64,000 bases of DNA from Bacillota bacterium. Lineage in GTDB: Bacteria > Bacillota > Clostridia > Acetivibrionales > DTU013. Where the stretch lies: the NCBI GenBank assembly GCA_023439545.1, contig JAEXNT010000030.1, forward strand, positions 62,001-126,000, in the 5' to 3' direction. Below are positions 27,537-36,284 of the stretch, in pieces; position 1 is the first letter of the stretch, and every line of letters begins with the position of its first letter. The notes below the pieces were generated by a model. That model made no database searches, was not told the origin of the DNA, and saw nothing but the letters and a program-made list of their open reading frames with translations. A program made the position numbers and the translations under genes.

Positions 27537-27764
27537 CTTACTTATTTCAGACCGGATTTTTGCAATAACATCCGAACAATCACCGCAACCTCTGCCTGGT
27601 AATGTTGTCCTTCGGTGCAATCAGTTTATCGCTTCTCCCGGAAACAACTCCGGTCCCGACACAAGCCGCGATGCCGTTTTTCGCATAGTCCGCCGCATTA
27701 TCCGCATCAACGATAAAATAAGATCGTCTGCGCCTCGAGACTCGCACCTCTCTGCGTAAAGCTT

Positions 27765-28550
27765 TCAATAGGTATGTATATGGAAATGGCTATGCTCGTT
27801 TCCTTCATGTCTGTGATAATATTCGTCTACAAGATTGACGTGCTTCAAAAGCTCGATTTCCTGCAGCAGCTTTTCAGTTGGCATATCTGCAGCAATCTCA
27901 TGGTTTTCGCCAAACAATATTGCCCTGGCTGAAATTTCCTGAACCAGTTCAAGGTTATGCGTCGATGAAATCAAAGTCTTCCCTGCCTTGTTCAATCTGA
28001 CGAGGAACTCCACGAGCCATCTCTGCGTTCTCGGATCAAGGCCGTTCATCGGCTCGTCAAGAACAATGACTTCAGGATTCATTGACAAAACGCAGGCAAT
28101 AGCAACTTTTCTCTTTTCTCCTCCACTCAAATGATAGGGCTGTCTGTGCTTTAAATCCCGAATATTCAGTAAATCCAGGCAATCATTAACTCTTTTCTCC
28201 ACGACGCTTTCATCCATCCCCATCTGTCTGGGCCCGAATGCTATCTCATCAAATACGTCGGCGCAGAATAACTGGGTATCCGAATTTTGAAATACAAATC
28301 CTATTTTTTGATGAAAAAGCTTTGAGAATTTCACATCCTGTAGCTTCTTGCGCGTTATCTCCTCATCGTTGAAGCTGTAACTGCCGGAATCGGGCAATAC
28401 GATCCCATTGATCAGCTTCAGCAGCGTTGATTTTCCGCACCCGTTTGGCCCCATCAAAGCTACGGCTTCACCTTTTGAAATGTGCAAATTAATATTCCTC
28501 AACGCGCCGGCGCCTTCATACGAAAATGATACATTCACAATATCGATCAT
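27765..28550 (-). CDS. cbiO: Cobalt/nickel ABC transporter (ECF) ATP-binding protein
   Basis: 261 residues from the ATG at 28550, nine bases after GGAAAGG. An in-frame TTG at 28568 overlaps that site. Walker A GPNGCGKSTLL, Q loop FQNSDTQLF, signature LSGGEKRKVAIA and Walker B VIVLDEPMNGLD are intact. The C-terminus is His-rich (YYHRHEGNEHSHFHIHTY), which could hold Ni or Co. It powers uptake with CbiQ and CbiM, whose genes lie directly upstream in the same operon. Confidence 0.93.
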   Translation of the reverse strand: MIDIVNVSFSYEGAGALRNINLHISKGEAVALMGPNGCGKSTLLKLINGIVLPDSGSYSFNDEEITRKKLQDVKFSKLFHQKIGFVFQNSDTQLFCADVFDEIAFGPRQMGMDESVVEKRVNDCLDLLNIRDLKHRQPYHLSGGEKRKVAIACVLSMNPEVIVLDEPMNGLDPRTQRWLVEFLVRLNKAGKTLISSTHNLELVQEISARAILFGENHEIAADMPTEKLLQEIELLKHVNLVDEYYHRHEGNEHSHFHIHTY

Positions 28551-28554
28551 AGTT

Positions 28555-29349
28555 TCAAGCCTTTCCAAGATAGAAAAAAGTAAAAATGATTATGGCATTC
28601 GCCAGCGTGAAAATAAGGTCGGCAAAAGTAAAGCGCAATTTCTGCCTGACCCGGTATTCGCCCGTAAAACCTCTGCATTCCATTGCGGCATACATATCCT
28701 CGGCCATTTCCTTTGACTTTATGAACATGGTTCCCGCAATGCCTGAAAGCGACGTATATTTGCGGTCATTTTTTCCAACAGACCTCAGCTTTAATGAATA
28801 AAGCATGTTGATCGAAAATTCACCAAGCAGCAAAATATATTTTAGCGTAATGTCCAGAACAAGAATAAAAACATCCGGTACAAAAAACGTCTTCAATGCG
28901 CCTGTTATCGCATTCCATTTTGTGGAGCGGGATAGTATGTTTACTGATACCACTGCTGCGAAAACCTTGGGCGTAATCATTATCACGCTATTGTAATATC
29001 CCATAAAAACAGATGGCAAAAGGATAACAAATGTAAAAAGAGCAACAGCAAAACCAACCCTGAGAATCTTCAGTATCTCATCCGCCTTCATCATGCTTAT
29101 CGTCAGAAGGAGATACACATTTACAACAATTACAAAAGTAAAGCTTCTTGAAACAGAAAGAAGTACAATAAGAGCAATAGTAAACGCCAGCCTCAATACG
29201 GCGTTTATGCGAAATCGACCCATACTGTACCCGCTTTGGGCCCGGATCCTCGAAAGAATTTCCAATAAAGACAGGATACTTTTATTGATGAAAGTATCCT
29301 TGTCTGATTGGGGTATGTAGTTTTCATCCTTTAGAAGCCATTCATACAT
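28555..29349 (-). CDS. cbiQ: Cobalt/nickel ECF transporter transmembrane protein
   Basis: 264 residues with about six hydrophobic spans and the CbiQ/EcfT signature near the C-terminus (GTMFIKSKEMAEDMYAAMECRGF, with the AMECRG coupling-helix motif). It couples ATP hydrolysis by CbiO to the substrate-capture protein CbiM. Its stop lies five bases before the cbiO start. The family covers both Ni and Co importers (NikQ and CbiQ), and the metal cannot be decided here. Confidence 0.9.
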   Translation of the reverse strand: MYEWLLKDENYIPQSDKDTFINKSILSLLEILSRIRAQSGYSMGRFRINAVLRLAFTIALIVLLSVSRSFTFVIVVNVYLLLTISMMKADEILKILRVGFAVALFTFVILLPSVFMGYYNSVIMITPKVFAAVVSVNILSRSTKWNAITGALKTFFVPDVFILVLDITLKYILLLGEFSINMLYSLKLRSVGKNDRKYTSLSGIAGTMFIKSKEMAEDMYAAMECRGFTGEYRVRQKLRFTFADLIFTLANAIIIFTFFYLGKA

Positions 29350-29370
29350 CGCAAACCGTATCTCCTCAAT

Positions 29371-30372
29371 TTATCCGGAAATGCTTCCAGACTTGTCTTT
29401 CTTGATACTTCCTATAATTTTAAACAGAATTATTAAGATTGCAACCCCTGCTATCGCAGACAAAATGTAGGCTGCAATTTCAGGCAATCCACCGACTTTA
29501 TAATCGGGCATTATTGTCTCAAAACTGAATCCGTTTTTCATTCCTTCGGGCACAAAACCAAGCGCGCTGCCACCGGACATAACGTCCCTTATCTCATCAA
29601 CTCCCCATTCCCCCCAGGCGGCGCCGGCCGCCAGAAGTCCAAGCGGAGTCAGGCAGATCAACGCTACGATCAAACCGTAAATGGATTTTATTTTTTGTTT
29701 TGACCCTTCATATATTGTACCCGGCGAGACTTTTTTGATAAATGCAAAGATTGCAACGGTGAATATTACTTCTACAACGCCAGCGACAAGGAGATGAGGT
29801 ATTGTCATCGCAGGTATCGATACCGATAACGGATAAGGGCAGTATAGCGGCTGACCCGCGGCGTTTTTGAAGAGCAGAGGCTGAATGCCGAATTCGATTG
29901 CCGTAAGCAGAGCAGCAGCATTGATGCCCAAATATGAACCCAGAATGATCCCTGCATACTCCCCTTTTTCTGTTTTGACCCTATCCTTGATGAATTTGTA
30001 GATAAAATACCCGAGAAATGGCAAAACGAAGGCCATATTAAAACAATTGGCGCCAAACGCAAGTATACCGCCGTCTCCGAAAAGCAGCGCCTGAATCAGC
30101 AGAGCCACCGTAACGGAAATGCATGCAGCATAAGGTCCAAGAAGGATCGCCAGTAATGTGCCCCCCACGGCATGTCCTGTTGTCCCTCCCGGAAGAGGTA
30201 CGTTGAACATCATCAATAGAAATGAAAAAGCTGCTCCAATACCAAGCATAGGTATTTTCACCTTTGAGATTTCGTCTCTAACCTTCCTTACCGCAACCGT
30301 CCATACAGGAACCATTGCCGCGCCCATAACCGCACAGGTCGACGGACTCAAATAATTATCCGGAATATGCAT
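29371..30372 (-). CDS. cbiM: Cobalt/nickel transporter substrate-capture protein CbiM, fused with a NikN/PDGLE-like part
   Basis: 333 residues. It starts MHIPDNYLSPSTC. The N-terminal Met-His is the metal ligand of CbiM/NikM proteins. The GGTTGHAVGGTLLAI stretch is typical. After residue about 225 it continues with another span, a TPLGLLAAGAAWGEWG segment and a C-terminal span, like the PDGLE/NikN-type accessory part, which is a separate protein (CbiN) in enterobacteria. It brings Ni or Co into the cell, feeding B12 and Ni enzymes. It is first in the cbiMQO order, 207 bases downstream of the CsoR-like gene. Confidence 0.9.
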   Translation of the reverse strand: MHIPDNYLSPSTCAVMGAAMVPVWTVAVRKVRDEISKVKIPMLGIGAAFSFLLMMFNVPLPGGTTGHAVGGTLLAILLGPYAACISVTVALLIQALLFGDGGILAFGANCFNMAFVLPFLGYFIYKFIKDRVKTEKGEYAGIILGSYLGINAAALLTAIEFGIQPLLFKNAAGQPLYCPYPLSVSIPAMTIPHLLVAGVVEVIFTVAIFAFIKKVSPGTIYEGSKQKIKSIYGLIVALICLTPLGLLAAGAAWGEWGVDEIRDVMSGGSALGFVPEGMKNGFSFETIMPDYKVGGLPEIAAYILSAIAGVAILIILFKIIGSIKKDKSGSISG

Positions 30373-30437
30373 TTCAGGACCACCTTTGCATAAATATTTC
30401 CGATGTTAATTATAAAGTGCTCTCGCTATTTCACAAG

Positions 30438-30491
30438 CCCTTATAGGGGATAGAAAATGCGCATTTAAAGGTTAACCCCAAATGCGCATTT
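30438..30491. promoter_or_regulatory. Palindromic sites between the CsoR-like gene and cbiM
   Basis: Three elements lie in this gap. CCCTTATAGGGG (30438-30449) is a GC-tract palindrome with a TAT centre, reminiscent of operators of the CsoR/RcnR family. Two identical 12-bp palindromes AAATGCGCATTT are at 30455-30466 and 30480-30491, 25 bp apart, and can also pair with each other into a 12-bp stem with a 13-nt loop. They may be repressor sites for cbiMQO or a transcript hairpin after the CsoR-like gene. Confidence 0.5.
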
Positions 30492-30578
30492 CAGCTAGAT
30501 GGCCAAAGCTGTGATCTCGATTTTTCCAGAACACATGCCCCGGATAGGGATATAGGCATAATCCTCCAATGGCTTTTC

Positions 30579-30929
30579 TTATTTGATAAAACGGTCGATA
30601 GCTTTGTTCAGGTTCTCAATCGCCGCCTTATCACCCAATTCAACAGCGTCAACTATACAATGCTCGATATGATCCCTCAAAATGATCTTTCCTGTATTAT
30701 TGAGAGCCGCTATGACCGCAGACAGCTGGACCAGTACTTCACTGCAATCTTTCCCGTCCTCCAACATGCGCTTTACCGACTCCAGATGTCCGCCCGCTCG
30801 AGACAGGCGGTTCAATACTTCCTTTGTATATTCATGGTTATGTATGTGGCCGTGATTTTCACTATGGCTTTGCGGATTTGCCGTAATATCATGCGCCTCG
30901 TGTTTATGTATATATCTTTTTTCCTTCAT
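30579..30929 (-). CDS. CsoR/RcnR family metal-sensing repressor with His-rich N-terminus
   Basis: 116 residues from the ATG at 30929, which follows GGAAGG. An upstream in-frame start at 30962 is less likely. The DUF156 all-helical fold is clear (NRLSRAGGHLESVKRMLEDGKDCSEVLVQLSAV, then DHIEHCIVDAV). Ligand positions read Cys in KDCSEV, His in DHIEH and Cys in EHCI, the Cys-His-Cys set of copper CsoR rather than the Cys-His-His set of nickel/cobalt RcnR. The N-terminal 30 residues have about eight His. It precedes cbiMQO on the same strand, suggesting control of metal uptake. Confidence 0.85.
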   Translation of the reverse strand: MKEKRYIHKHEAHDITANPQSHSENHGHIHNHEYTKEVLNRLSRAGGHLESVKRMLEDGKDCSEVLVQLSAVIAALNNTGKIILRDHIEHCIVDAVELGDKAAIENLNKAIDRFIK

Positions 30930-31072
30930 AATCGGTTTTCCTTCCTGTTTGCATATAATCATATACTTACTTGGTACTTTTAATATATTCTATACTGAAG
31001 TCAGGAATCCTTTCAAAACTGTCAATGTCAAATATATGTGTAATTCGATTTTTCTCCAAGGGTCATTAATGC

Positions 31073-31209
31073 TTTTTCGCAAAGAAAAAGCCTCATTGCA
31101 TGAAGCTTTCAAAATGTTGATTATATAGCCTGCAGCTGATAAAAAAAGCCTCGCTGCGCGAAGCTTTTAAGAGGTTGGAGCTTTTCATTCGCTACGCTCA
31201 TGAAAACTC
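31073..31209 (-). repeat. Three successive hairpins after tRNA-Lys
   Basis: Downstream of the tRNA on the minus strand are a GGAGTTTTCAT / ATGAAAAGCTCC stem (31209-31174), then AAAAGCTTCGC-GCA-GCGAGGCTTTT followed by a T run (31171-31144), then AAAGCTTCAT-GCA-ATGAGGCTTT followed by TTTC (31113-31083). The last two are diverged copies of one element. At least the middle one is a good terminator for the tRNA. The gap 30930-31211 otherwise holds nothing I recognise. Confidence 0.65.
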
Positions 31210-31211
31210 CT

Positions 31212-31287
31212 TGGTGAGCCATCGGAGATTCGAACTCCGGACACCTTGATTAAAAGTCAAGTGCTCTGCCAACTGAGCTAATGGCCC
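31212..31287 (-). tRNA. tRNA-Lys (anticodon TTT)
   Basis: 76 bases with encoded CCA. GGGCCAT at the 5' end pairs with ATGGCTC (one G-U), the D arm reads AGCTCAGTTGGCAGAGC, the anticodon stem is CTTGA/TCAAG with loop CTTTTAA, and the T arm contains GGTTCGAATC-like GAGTTCGAATCTC. The anticodon TTT reads both Lys codons. Confidence 0.97.
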
Positions 31288-31393
31288 GTATCATATGATA
31301 TATACCGTGCGCTCTTGAGCCACACAAGTATATATCATACAGTATGTTCTGCGTTTTTGTCAACCTGCAGAACTATTTTTATTGATTTTTTAC

Positions 31394-32668
31394 TCACTCT
31401 ACTACGATCGTCTGCTCGCGGTCCTTGCCGACGCCGATCAACGCTATCTTTACACCGGCAAGTTCTTCGATGCGCCTGAGATATTTCTTTGCGTTCCCGG
31501 GCAGATCGTCATATTTCCTTACGGACGATATGTCTTCCTTCCAGCTGTCGAATTCTTCGTAGACAGGCTCGCACATGTCAAGCTCCTTGAGACTTGCAGG
31601 AAAATGGTTTATCAGCTCTCCGTTCTTCCTGTAAGCAACGCATAGCTTTATCCTGTCAAGCTTGCCTATCGTATCGACATGGTTTATGGCAAGTCCTGTA
31701 AGGCCGTTTACGCGCGCTGCATAGCGTATCATTACCGCGTCCAGCCAACCGCAGCGTCTGGGTCTTCCCGTCGTAGTCCCGTATTCCCAGCCCAGTTCCC
31801 TGATCGTATCGCCGATCTCATTCTTCTGTTCGGTAGGGAACGGTCCGGCGCCTACCCTGGAGGTGTACGCCTTCAAAACGCCGTATACCTCGTCGATATA
31901 CTTCGGTCCGATGCCTGCTCCTGTACACACGCCGCCCGCGACTGGGTTGGAGGAAGTGACGTAAGGATATGTCCCGAAATCAAGATCGAGGAAAGTAGCC
32001 TGGGCGCCTTCAAACAGGATATTTTCACCCTGCTCGGCCGCATCTCCGACGAGCGCATTGACGTCCGTCACATGCTTTTTCAGCTGCCTTGCATATTGGC
32101 TGTACTCCGTAATTATCTCATCGGCATCCAGTCCTTTTCCGCCGTAGACCTTTTCAATGATCTGATTTTTTATTTTAAGGTTTTCCCTGACCTTTTGTGC
32201 AAATTCTTCTTCATCTATCAAATCGCACATGCGGATCCCGCATCTCTCCGTTTTATCCGTATATGCAGGCCCGATGCCCCTCCTGGTCGTGCCGAGGTTG
32301 GCTGAACCACGCTGGCTTTCCTGCAGTTCGTCCATAAGCTTGTGATAAGGCATAATGACATGCGCTCTGTCGCTGATGAGCAGCTTATCGGTGCTGACGC
32401 CCTTCTGTGAGAGCTCTTCCATCTCCTTCAGCAGGACTGCAGGGTCTACTACGACACCATTGCCGATGATGCAGGTCTTACCTTTGTGAAGTATGCCTGA
32501 TGGTATCAGATGCATTGCATATTTGACTCCGTCCGCCACTATCGTGTGACCGGCGTTGTTACCGCCTGAAAAACGCACTACCAGATCGGAATCCTTTGCA
32601 AGCATGTCAATATACTTGCCTTTGCCTTCGTCACCCCATTGGGTGCCTACGACAACTCTAACCGCCAT
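31394..32668 (-). CDS. purA: Adenylosuccinate synthetase
   Basis: 424 residues, full length. GTQWGDEGKGKYIDMLA forms the P-loop, NAGHT is the IMP-site segment, GTTRRGIGPAY and VGAGPFPTEQ are family signatures, and GRPRRCGWLDAVM follows near the middle. It joins IMP and aspartate using GTP, the first step from IMP to AMP. GGGGGA precedes the ATG. Monocistronic or with the upstream DUF1858 gene, which ends 20 bases before. Confidence 0.97.
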   Translation of the reverse strand: MAVRVVVGTQWGDEGKGKYIDMLAKDSDLVVRFSGGNNAGHTIVADGVKYAMHLIPSGILHKGKTCIIGNGVVVDPAVLLKEMEELSQKGVSTDKLLISDRAHVIMPYHKLMDELQESQRGSANLGTTRRGIGPAYTDKTERCGIRMCDLIDEEEFAQKVRENLKIKNQIIEKVYGGKGLDADEIITEYSQYARQLKKHVTDVNALVGDAAEQGENILFEGAQATFLDLDFGTYPYVTSSNPVAGGVCTGAGIGPKYIDEVYGVLKAYTSRVGAGPFPTEQKNEIGDTIRELGWEYGTTTGRPRRCGWLDAVMIRYAARVNGLTGLAINHVDTIGKLDRIKLCVAYRKNGELINHFPASLKELDMCEPVYEEFDSWKEDISSVRKYDDLPGNAKKYLRRIEELAGVKIALIGVGKDREQTIVVE

Positions 32669-32688
32669 TTATAAATCCCCCGTTGAAT

Positions 32689-32904
32689 TTATTTTGCATC
32701 CTTGGACTCGAGATAATCGTTCAATTCCTTGACTATCTGATCCACATCAATCCCATGTATTGCGCACGCGTCTTCAAGACTCTCACCCGATGAGGACGGA
32801 CAGCCGAGGCAATGCATGCCTATGCTGAGCAGTATCGGAATAGTGCCCCTGTCCAGTTTCAAAATATCTGAAATTATCATATCCTTAGTTACTCTTGCCG
32901 CCAT
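32689..32904 (-). CDS. DUF1858 domain protein
   Basis: 71 residues, preceded by GGGGAGG. The DUF1858 pattern is clear: a helix (TKDMIISDILKLD), then IPILLSIGMHCLGCPSSSGESLEDACAIHG. The conserved GM-HCLGC segment provides a CxxC pair that could bind metal or act in redox. These small proteins are found in anaerobes, often beside hybrid-cluster or Fe-S proteins. Function is unknown. Same strand as purA, 20 bases upstream of it. Confidence 0.85.
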   Translation of the reverse strand: MAARVTKDMIISDILKLDRGTIPILLSIGMHCLGCPSSSGESLEDACAIHGIDVDQIVKELNDYLESKDAK

Positions 32905-33019
32905 GATAAATACCTCCCCTTTCTGATGCCATAAAATTCTAGATTATTATACACTATTATTCATTTAAATAATACCCTGCTTTTAGTTTCATTATCAAGG
33001 TTTTTATTACGTTATCCTG

Positions 33020-33574
33020 CTACTTTTTATATTTTTCCCGGCCTAACCGATAAAGATCATTACCCTCACAATCTATAACCACCGTCGCGGGAAAATTTCT
33101 TACAGTGAGTTTTCTCAGCGCTTCGGGACCGAGCTCCGGGAAAGCTATTATTTCTTCGGCAGCTATGCATTTTGACAACAATGCGCCTGCTCCGCCGGTC
33201 GCGCCGAAATATACGGCGCCGTACCTTACCATGGCATCGGTCACATGGCTGTTACGAAGTCCTTTTCCCACCATTCCGGTCAAGCCCAGTTTTATCAGTT
33301 CGGGAGCATATGCATCCATCCTGCCGCTTGTCGTTGGTCCCGCAGAACCTATGATACATCCGGGCCCTGCCGGACATGGTCCTACATAATATATTATCTG
33401 GTCCCTTATATCGAATGGAAGCTGTTTGCCCGCATTCAGCAGTTCTATCAGTTTTTTGTGAGCCGCATCCCTTGCGGCATAGATCACGCCGCTTATTTCA
33501 ACTGCGTCACCCGCTTTCAGCCTACCAACGGCCTCTTTTGTCAAAGGGGTATTTATTTTGATGATACCACTCAA
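33020..33574 (-). CDS. Fumarate hydratase class I, beta subunit
   Basis: 184 residues starting at TTG (33574), eight bases after GGGAGG. It resembles the C-terminal half of iron-sulfur fumarases/tartrate dehydratases: VEISGVIYAARDAAHKK, YVGPCPAGPGCIIGSAGPTTSGRMD, GMVGKG and GAVYFGATGGAGALL. With the alpha subunit encoded upstream it hydrates fumarate to malate. Tartrate dehydratase is a close relative, so the substrate is assigned by frequency. Confidence 0.9.
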   Translation of the reverse strand: MSGIIKINTPLTKEAVGRLKAGDAVEISGVIYAARDAAHKKLIELLNAGKQLPFDIRDQIIYYVGPCPAGPGCIIGSAGPTTSGRMDAYAPELIKLGLTGMVGKGLRNSHVTDAMVRYGAVYFGATGGAGALLSKCIAAEEIIAFPELGPEALRKLTVRNFPATVVIDCEGNDLYRLGREKYKK

Positions 33575-33595
33575 AGCTTAAACCTCCCTGATACG

Positions 33596-34438
33596 TTATA
33601 AAACCGCTTCCGCGTGCCTGGTCACATGGCAGCTCATGTTGAGAGCCACAGGCAGACCGGCTATATGGGTCGGGAACACTTCTATGTTTACAGCCATTGC
33701 CGTAAGTCTGCCTCCAAGCCCCGCAGGCCCTATCCCCAGCCGGTTCACCTTTTCGAGCATTTCTTCCTCGAGCTTCCGTATGCTTTCCTTGGGATTACGC
33801 CTGTCGATTGGCCGCAACAAAGCTTTCTTCGCCAGCAGCGCAGCCTTTTCCATGGTGCCGCCTATCCCGACGCCCACAACTACGGGAGGGCATGGATTGG
33901 GCCCTGCCTTTTCCACCATTTCCTCTATAAATGCCCTGACTCCGTCGATCCCGTCGGACGGCTTCAGCATCCTGACCCCGCTCATGTTTTCACTGCCGAA
34001 GCCCTTGGGCGCCATAGTAATTTTAAGGCTTTCGCCTTCAGTTATTTCATAATGTATCACCGCAGGTGTGTTGTCTCCCGTATTCTTTCGTTCGAGAGGA
34101 TCCGACACCACCGATTTTCTGAGAAAACCTTTTTCATAGCCTCTGCGCACGCCCTCGTTAATTGCCTCTGTAAGGCTGCCTCCGGTTACATGGACCTCCT
34201 GACCGATTTCCGCAAAAACCACGGCCATGCCGGTATCCTGGCAAATAGCCATGCGTTCGCGTGCTGCGATCTTCGCGTTTTCAATGAGCTGTGAAAGTAT
34301 CAGCCGCCCGGTTTCGGACTCCTCACGCCTGGCCCCTTCCTCGAGAGCGTACATTATATCGCCGTTCAGGTCGTAATTGGCAGTCATGCAAAGCTGCTCT
34401 ACTGTCTCGATAATTTTTGATATAGCGATTTCCTTCAT
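33596..34438 (-). CDS. Fumarate hydratase class I, alpha subunit
   Basis: 280 residues from the ATG at 34438, five bases after AGGAGG. A reading extended to 34513 has no ribosome site. The family is evident from ERMAICQDTGMAVVFAEIGQEV (with one cluster Cys), then GFGSENMSGVRML, GPNPCPPVVVGVGIGGT (second Cys) and RLGIGPAGLGGR. The final Cys ligand lies in NMSCHVTRH. The 4Fe-4S cluster is oxygen-labile, in keeping with an anaerobe. It is 21 bases upstream of the beta subunit. Confidence 0.93.
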   Translation of the reverse strand: MKEIAISKIIETVEQLCMTANYDLNGDIMYALEEGARREESETGRLILSQLIENAKIAARERMAICQDTGMAVVFAEIGQEVHVTGGSLTEAINEGVRRGYEKGFLRKSVVSDPLERKNTGDNTPAVIHYEITEGESLKITMAPKGFGSENMSGVRMLKPSDGIDGVRAFIEEMVEKAGPNPCPPVVVGVGIGGTMEKAALLAKKALLRPIDRRNPKESIRKLEEEMLEKVNRLGIGPAGLGGRLTAMAVNIEVFPTHIAGLPVALNMSCHVTRHAEAVL

Positions 34439-34584
34439 TTCCGCCTCCTGGACGTTAAATGCTTCCATACCAGTACTCATGATATACGATAGTACGTTAA
34501 AAAGCAAGTTCACACAAAATTAACAACTGGCAATAAGACTTTTTTCAGAGCTGTTGGTATAATGGTTATGGGGGCTGAAATCAA

Positions 34585-35013
34585 ATGAAAAGAATCTTGG
34601 AAAAGAGGATTGCCGTGAACACCAGGAATACAAAAAACGCAAGGAACATACTTGTTTGCGTGACACAGCAGAAAACCTGCGAACGTCTTATAAATGCGGC
34701 GCACGAGTTGGTTGATAAATTTAAGGGCAACCTTTATGTAATAAACGTAGTAAAGAGCGAGCTTCACTTTCTCGACAGCGCGAGGGAGTCTGAAGCCCTG
34801 GAATATCTGTTCGGCATTTCAAAAAGCGTAGGGGCGAACCTTTCCGTGCTCAAATCCGACGATATACCGTTAACTATTGCACAGTATGCCGAAGAAAATG
34901 ATATCGGATGTATCATTCTCGGAAAATCACCTTCGGAAAACGACGGGGATCTGTTTGTTAGAAAACTGAAATCTTTGTTAAATAATGACACAGAAATAAA
35001 AATCTTGTCGTAA
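34585..35013 (+). CDS. Universal stress protein-like domain
   Basis: 142 residues. After a short basic head, RNILVCVTQQKTCERLINAAHELVDKFKGNLYVINVV resembles the first Rossmann strand and helix of Usp or the KdpD Usp part, and DIGCIILGKSPSEND replaces the usual G-x2-G-x9-G nucleotide motif with only part of it. It may bind ATP weakly or not at all. It stands alone, divergent from the fumarase pair and upstream of the HU gene. Confidence 0.7.
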   Translation: MKRILEKRIAVNTRNTKNARNILVCVTQQKTCERLINAAHELVDKFKGNLYVINVVKSELHFLDSARESEALEYLFGISKSVGANLSVLKSDDIPLTIAQYAEENDIGCIILGKSPSENDGDLFVRKLKSLLNNDTEIKILS

Positions 35014-35079
35014 AAAGTGAAACATAGTCAAAATGTCATAATTTGTGTAGTTCTAAAAGACTAAATTATTCTGAAAGGC

Positions 35080-35108
35080 TTGACTTTGCTGCACTTTCAT
35101 TATAAAAT
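35080..35108 (+). promoter_or_regulatory. Promoter of the HU gene
   Basis: TTGACT (35080-35085) and TAAAAT (35103-35108) are 17 bp apart, 34 bases before the ATG, and an AGGAGG ribosome site lies between. Confidence 0.6.
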
Positions 35109-35141
35109 AATGTCGAATTCCAAATTTAGGAGGTTGTTTTA

Positions 35142-35423
35142 ATGAATAAGACAGATTTAATCAATTCTATCGCCTCAAAATCAGGTCTCAATAAGAAGAA
35201 CAGCGAAGCTGCTCTGAACGCTTTCATCGGTTCCGTCGAAGAAGCTCTCAAGGGCGGAGACAAGGTAGTTCTGGTTGGTTTTGGTACCTTCGAAGTTAGG
35301 AAGAGGGCTGCTAGGAAAGGCAGAAACCCGCAGACTAAGAAAGAAATCACTATTCCTGCTTCCAAAGCACCGGTATTCAAGGCTGGTAAGGTTTTAAAGG
35401 ATACAGTCAACAAGAAGAAATAA
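35142..35423 (+). CDS. hup: HU-family DNA-binding protein
   Basis: 93 residues, preceded by AGGAGG. Standard HU sequence: MNKTDLINSIASKSGLNKKNSEAALNAF, then GDKVVLVGFGTFEVRKRAARKGRNPQT with the beta-arm and its conserved GRNP tip, then IPASKAPVFKAGKVLKDTVN. It is an abundant nucleoid protein that bends DNA. A terminator follows 13 bases after the stop. Confidence 0.96.
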   Translation: MNKTDLINSIASKSGLNKKNSEAALNAFIGSVEEALKGGDKVVLVGFGTFEVRKRAARKGRNPQTKKEITIPASKAPVFKAGKVLKDTVNKKK

Positions 35424-35436
35424 TTGTCCAAGTACA

Positions 35437-35467
35437 TAAAAGAAGCTGCCAAATGGCAGCTTCTTTT
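35437..35467 (+). terminator. Terminator after the HU gene, possibly bidirectional
   Basis: AAAAGAAGCTGCCA pairs with TGGCAGCTTCTTTT, a 14-bp stem, with TTTTACTTTA after it. It may also serve spo0A, which ends at 35471 on the other strand, since the stem begins with AAAAG. Confidence 0.85.
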
Positions 35468-35470
35468 ACT

Positions 35471-36268
35471 TTATATTTTGTTTTCGAATTTCGTTCTTAA
35501 AGCCTTTTCGGATAAAAATGCAATTATTTGCATATTACTTGGCTTATTCCTGCCAATCGAAGTCAGCAAAGCCTGTCCGGTTTCATCGGCAGATTTCGAC
35601 TTTTTACTGGCGCTGTCGATTGCGCACCGTATCGCCCTGTCGATATTTCTGCTTGTTGTATTGTACTTTTCCGCCAGAACAGGATAAATACTTTTAGCCG
35701 CAGTTTTTAACGCTGCCGGCTGTTCTGTGCACATCATGACAGCTTCCCTGAGGTACCGGTAACCGGCAATATTCGGTGTTATACCCAGTCTTTTTATCAG
35801 ATTGGAAACGACCTGTTCCATGCTCTTTTCAAGACCCCACATAAAACCCATACCGTTTTTGCCGGCTGCCTGTCTGATCATGGCAGCCTTTTCAGCGTAC
35901 ATCTGCCTTATTCTGGATGCCAGGACCTCAACATCGAAAGGCTTGATAATGTAGTAATCCGCTCCAAGTTCGAGCGCCTTCTGCACGAAAATGTCCTTTC
36001 CAATTGCGGTAAGCGCTATGGTGATCGGCCTCTTGTCAGGCGGCCTCAGCGACAGCCTTTCAAGTACGCCTATCCCGTCCAGATTCGGCATTATAACATC
36101 CAGAACGATAACGTCGGGTTCAACTTCTTCCGCCATTCTAAGCGTTTCGATACCGTCCTTTGCTACTCCCCTGACTGTCATGTCCCCGGATTGTTCCAGA
36201 TACTCCTGAAGCATACGGCAAAACTCAACATTGTCGTCAGCAATCAATACAGATATCTTTTCCGACAT
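35471..36268 (-). CDS. spo0A: Stage 0 sporulation protein A
   Basis: 265 residues from the ATG at 36268, ten bases after GAGGGG. Receiver domain: KISVLIADDNVEFCRML, phospho-acceptor Asp in VIVLDVIMPNLDG, Lys in YYIIKPFDVE. The C-terminal Spo0A DNA-binding domain includes MEQVVSNLIKRLGITPNIAGYRYLREAVMM and TTSRNIDRAIRCAIDSA (the sigma-A and 0A-box contacting helices). It is the master regulator of sporulation. It is downstream of aroK here rather than beside spoIVB/recN, which are not in the window on this side. Confidence 0.97.
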   Translation of the reverse strand: MSEKISVLIADDNVEFCRMLQEYLEQSGDMTVRGVAKDGIETLRMAEEVEPDVIVLDVIMPNLDGIGVLERLSLRPPDKRPITIALTAIGKDIFVQKALELGADYYIIKPFDVEVLASRIRQMYAEKAAMIRQAAGKNGMGFMWGLEKSMEQVVSNLIKRLGITPNIAGYRYLREAVMMCTEQPAALKTAAKSIYPVLAEKYNTTSRNIDRAIRCAIDSASKKSKSADETGQALLTSIGRNKPSNMQIIAFLSEKALRTKFENKI

Positions 36269-36284
36269 TGGCTTATGTTCCCCT

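Noticed and set aside
34439..34513. N-terminal extension of the fumarase alpha subunit
   Set aside because: AGGAGG sits inside it, five bases before the ATG at 34438.
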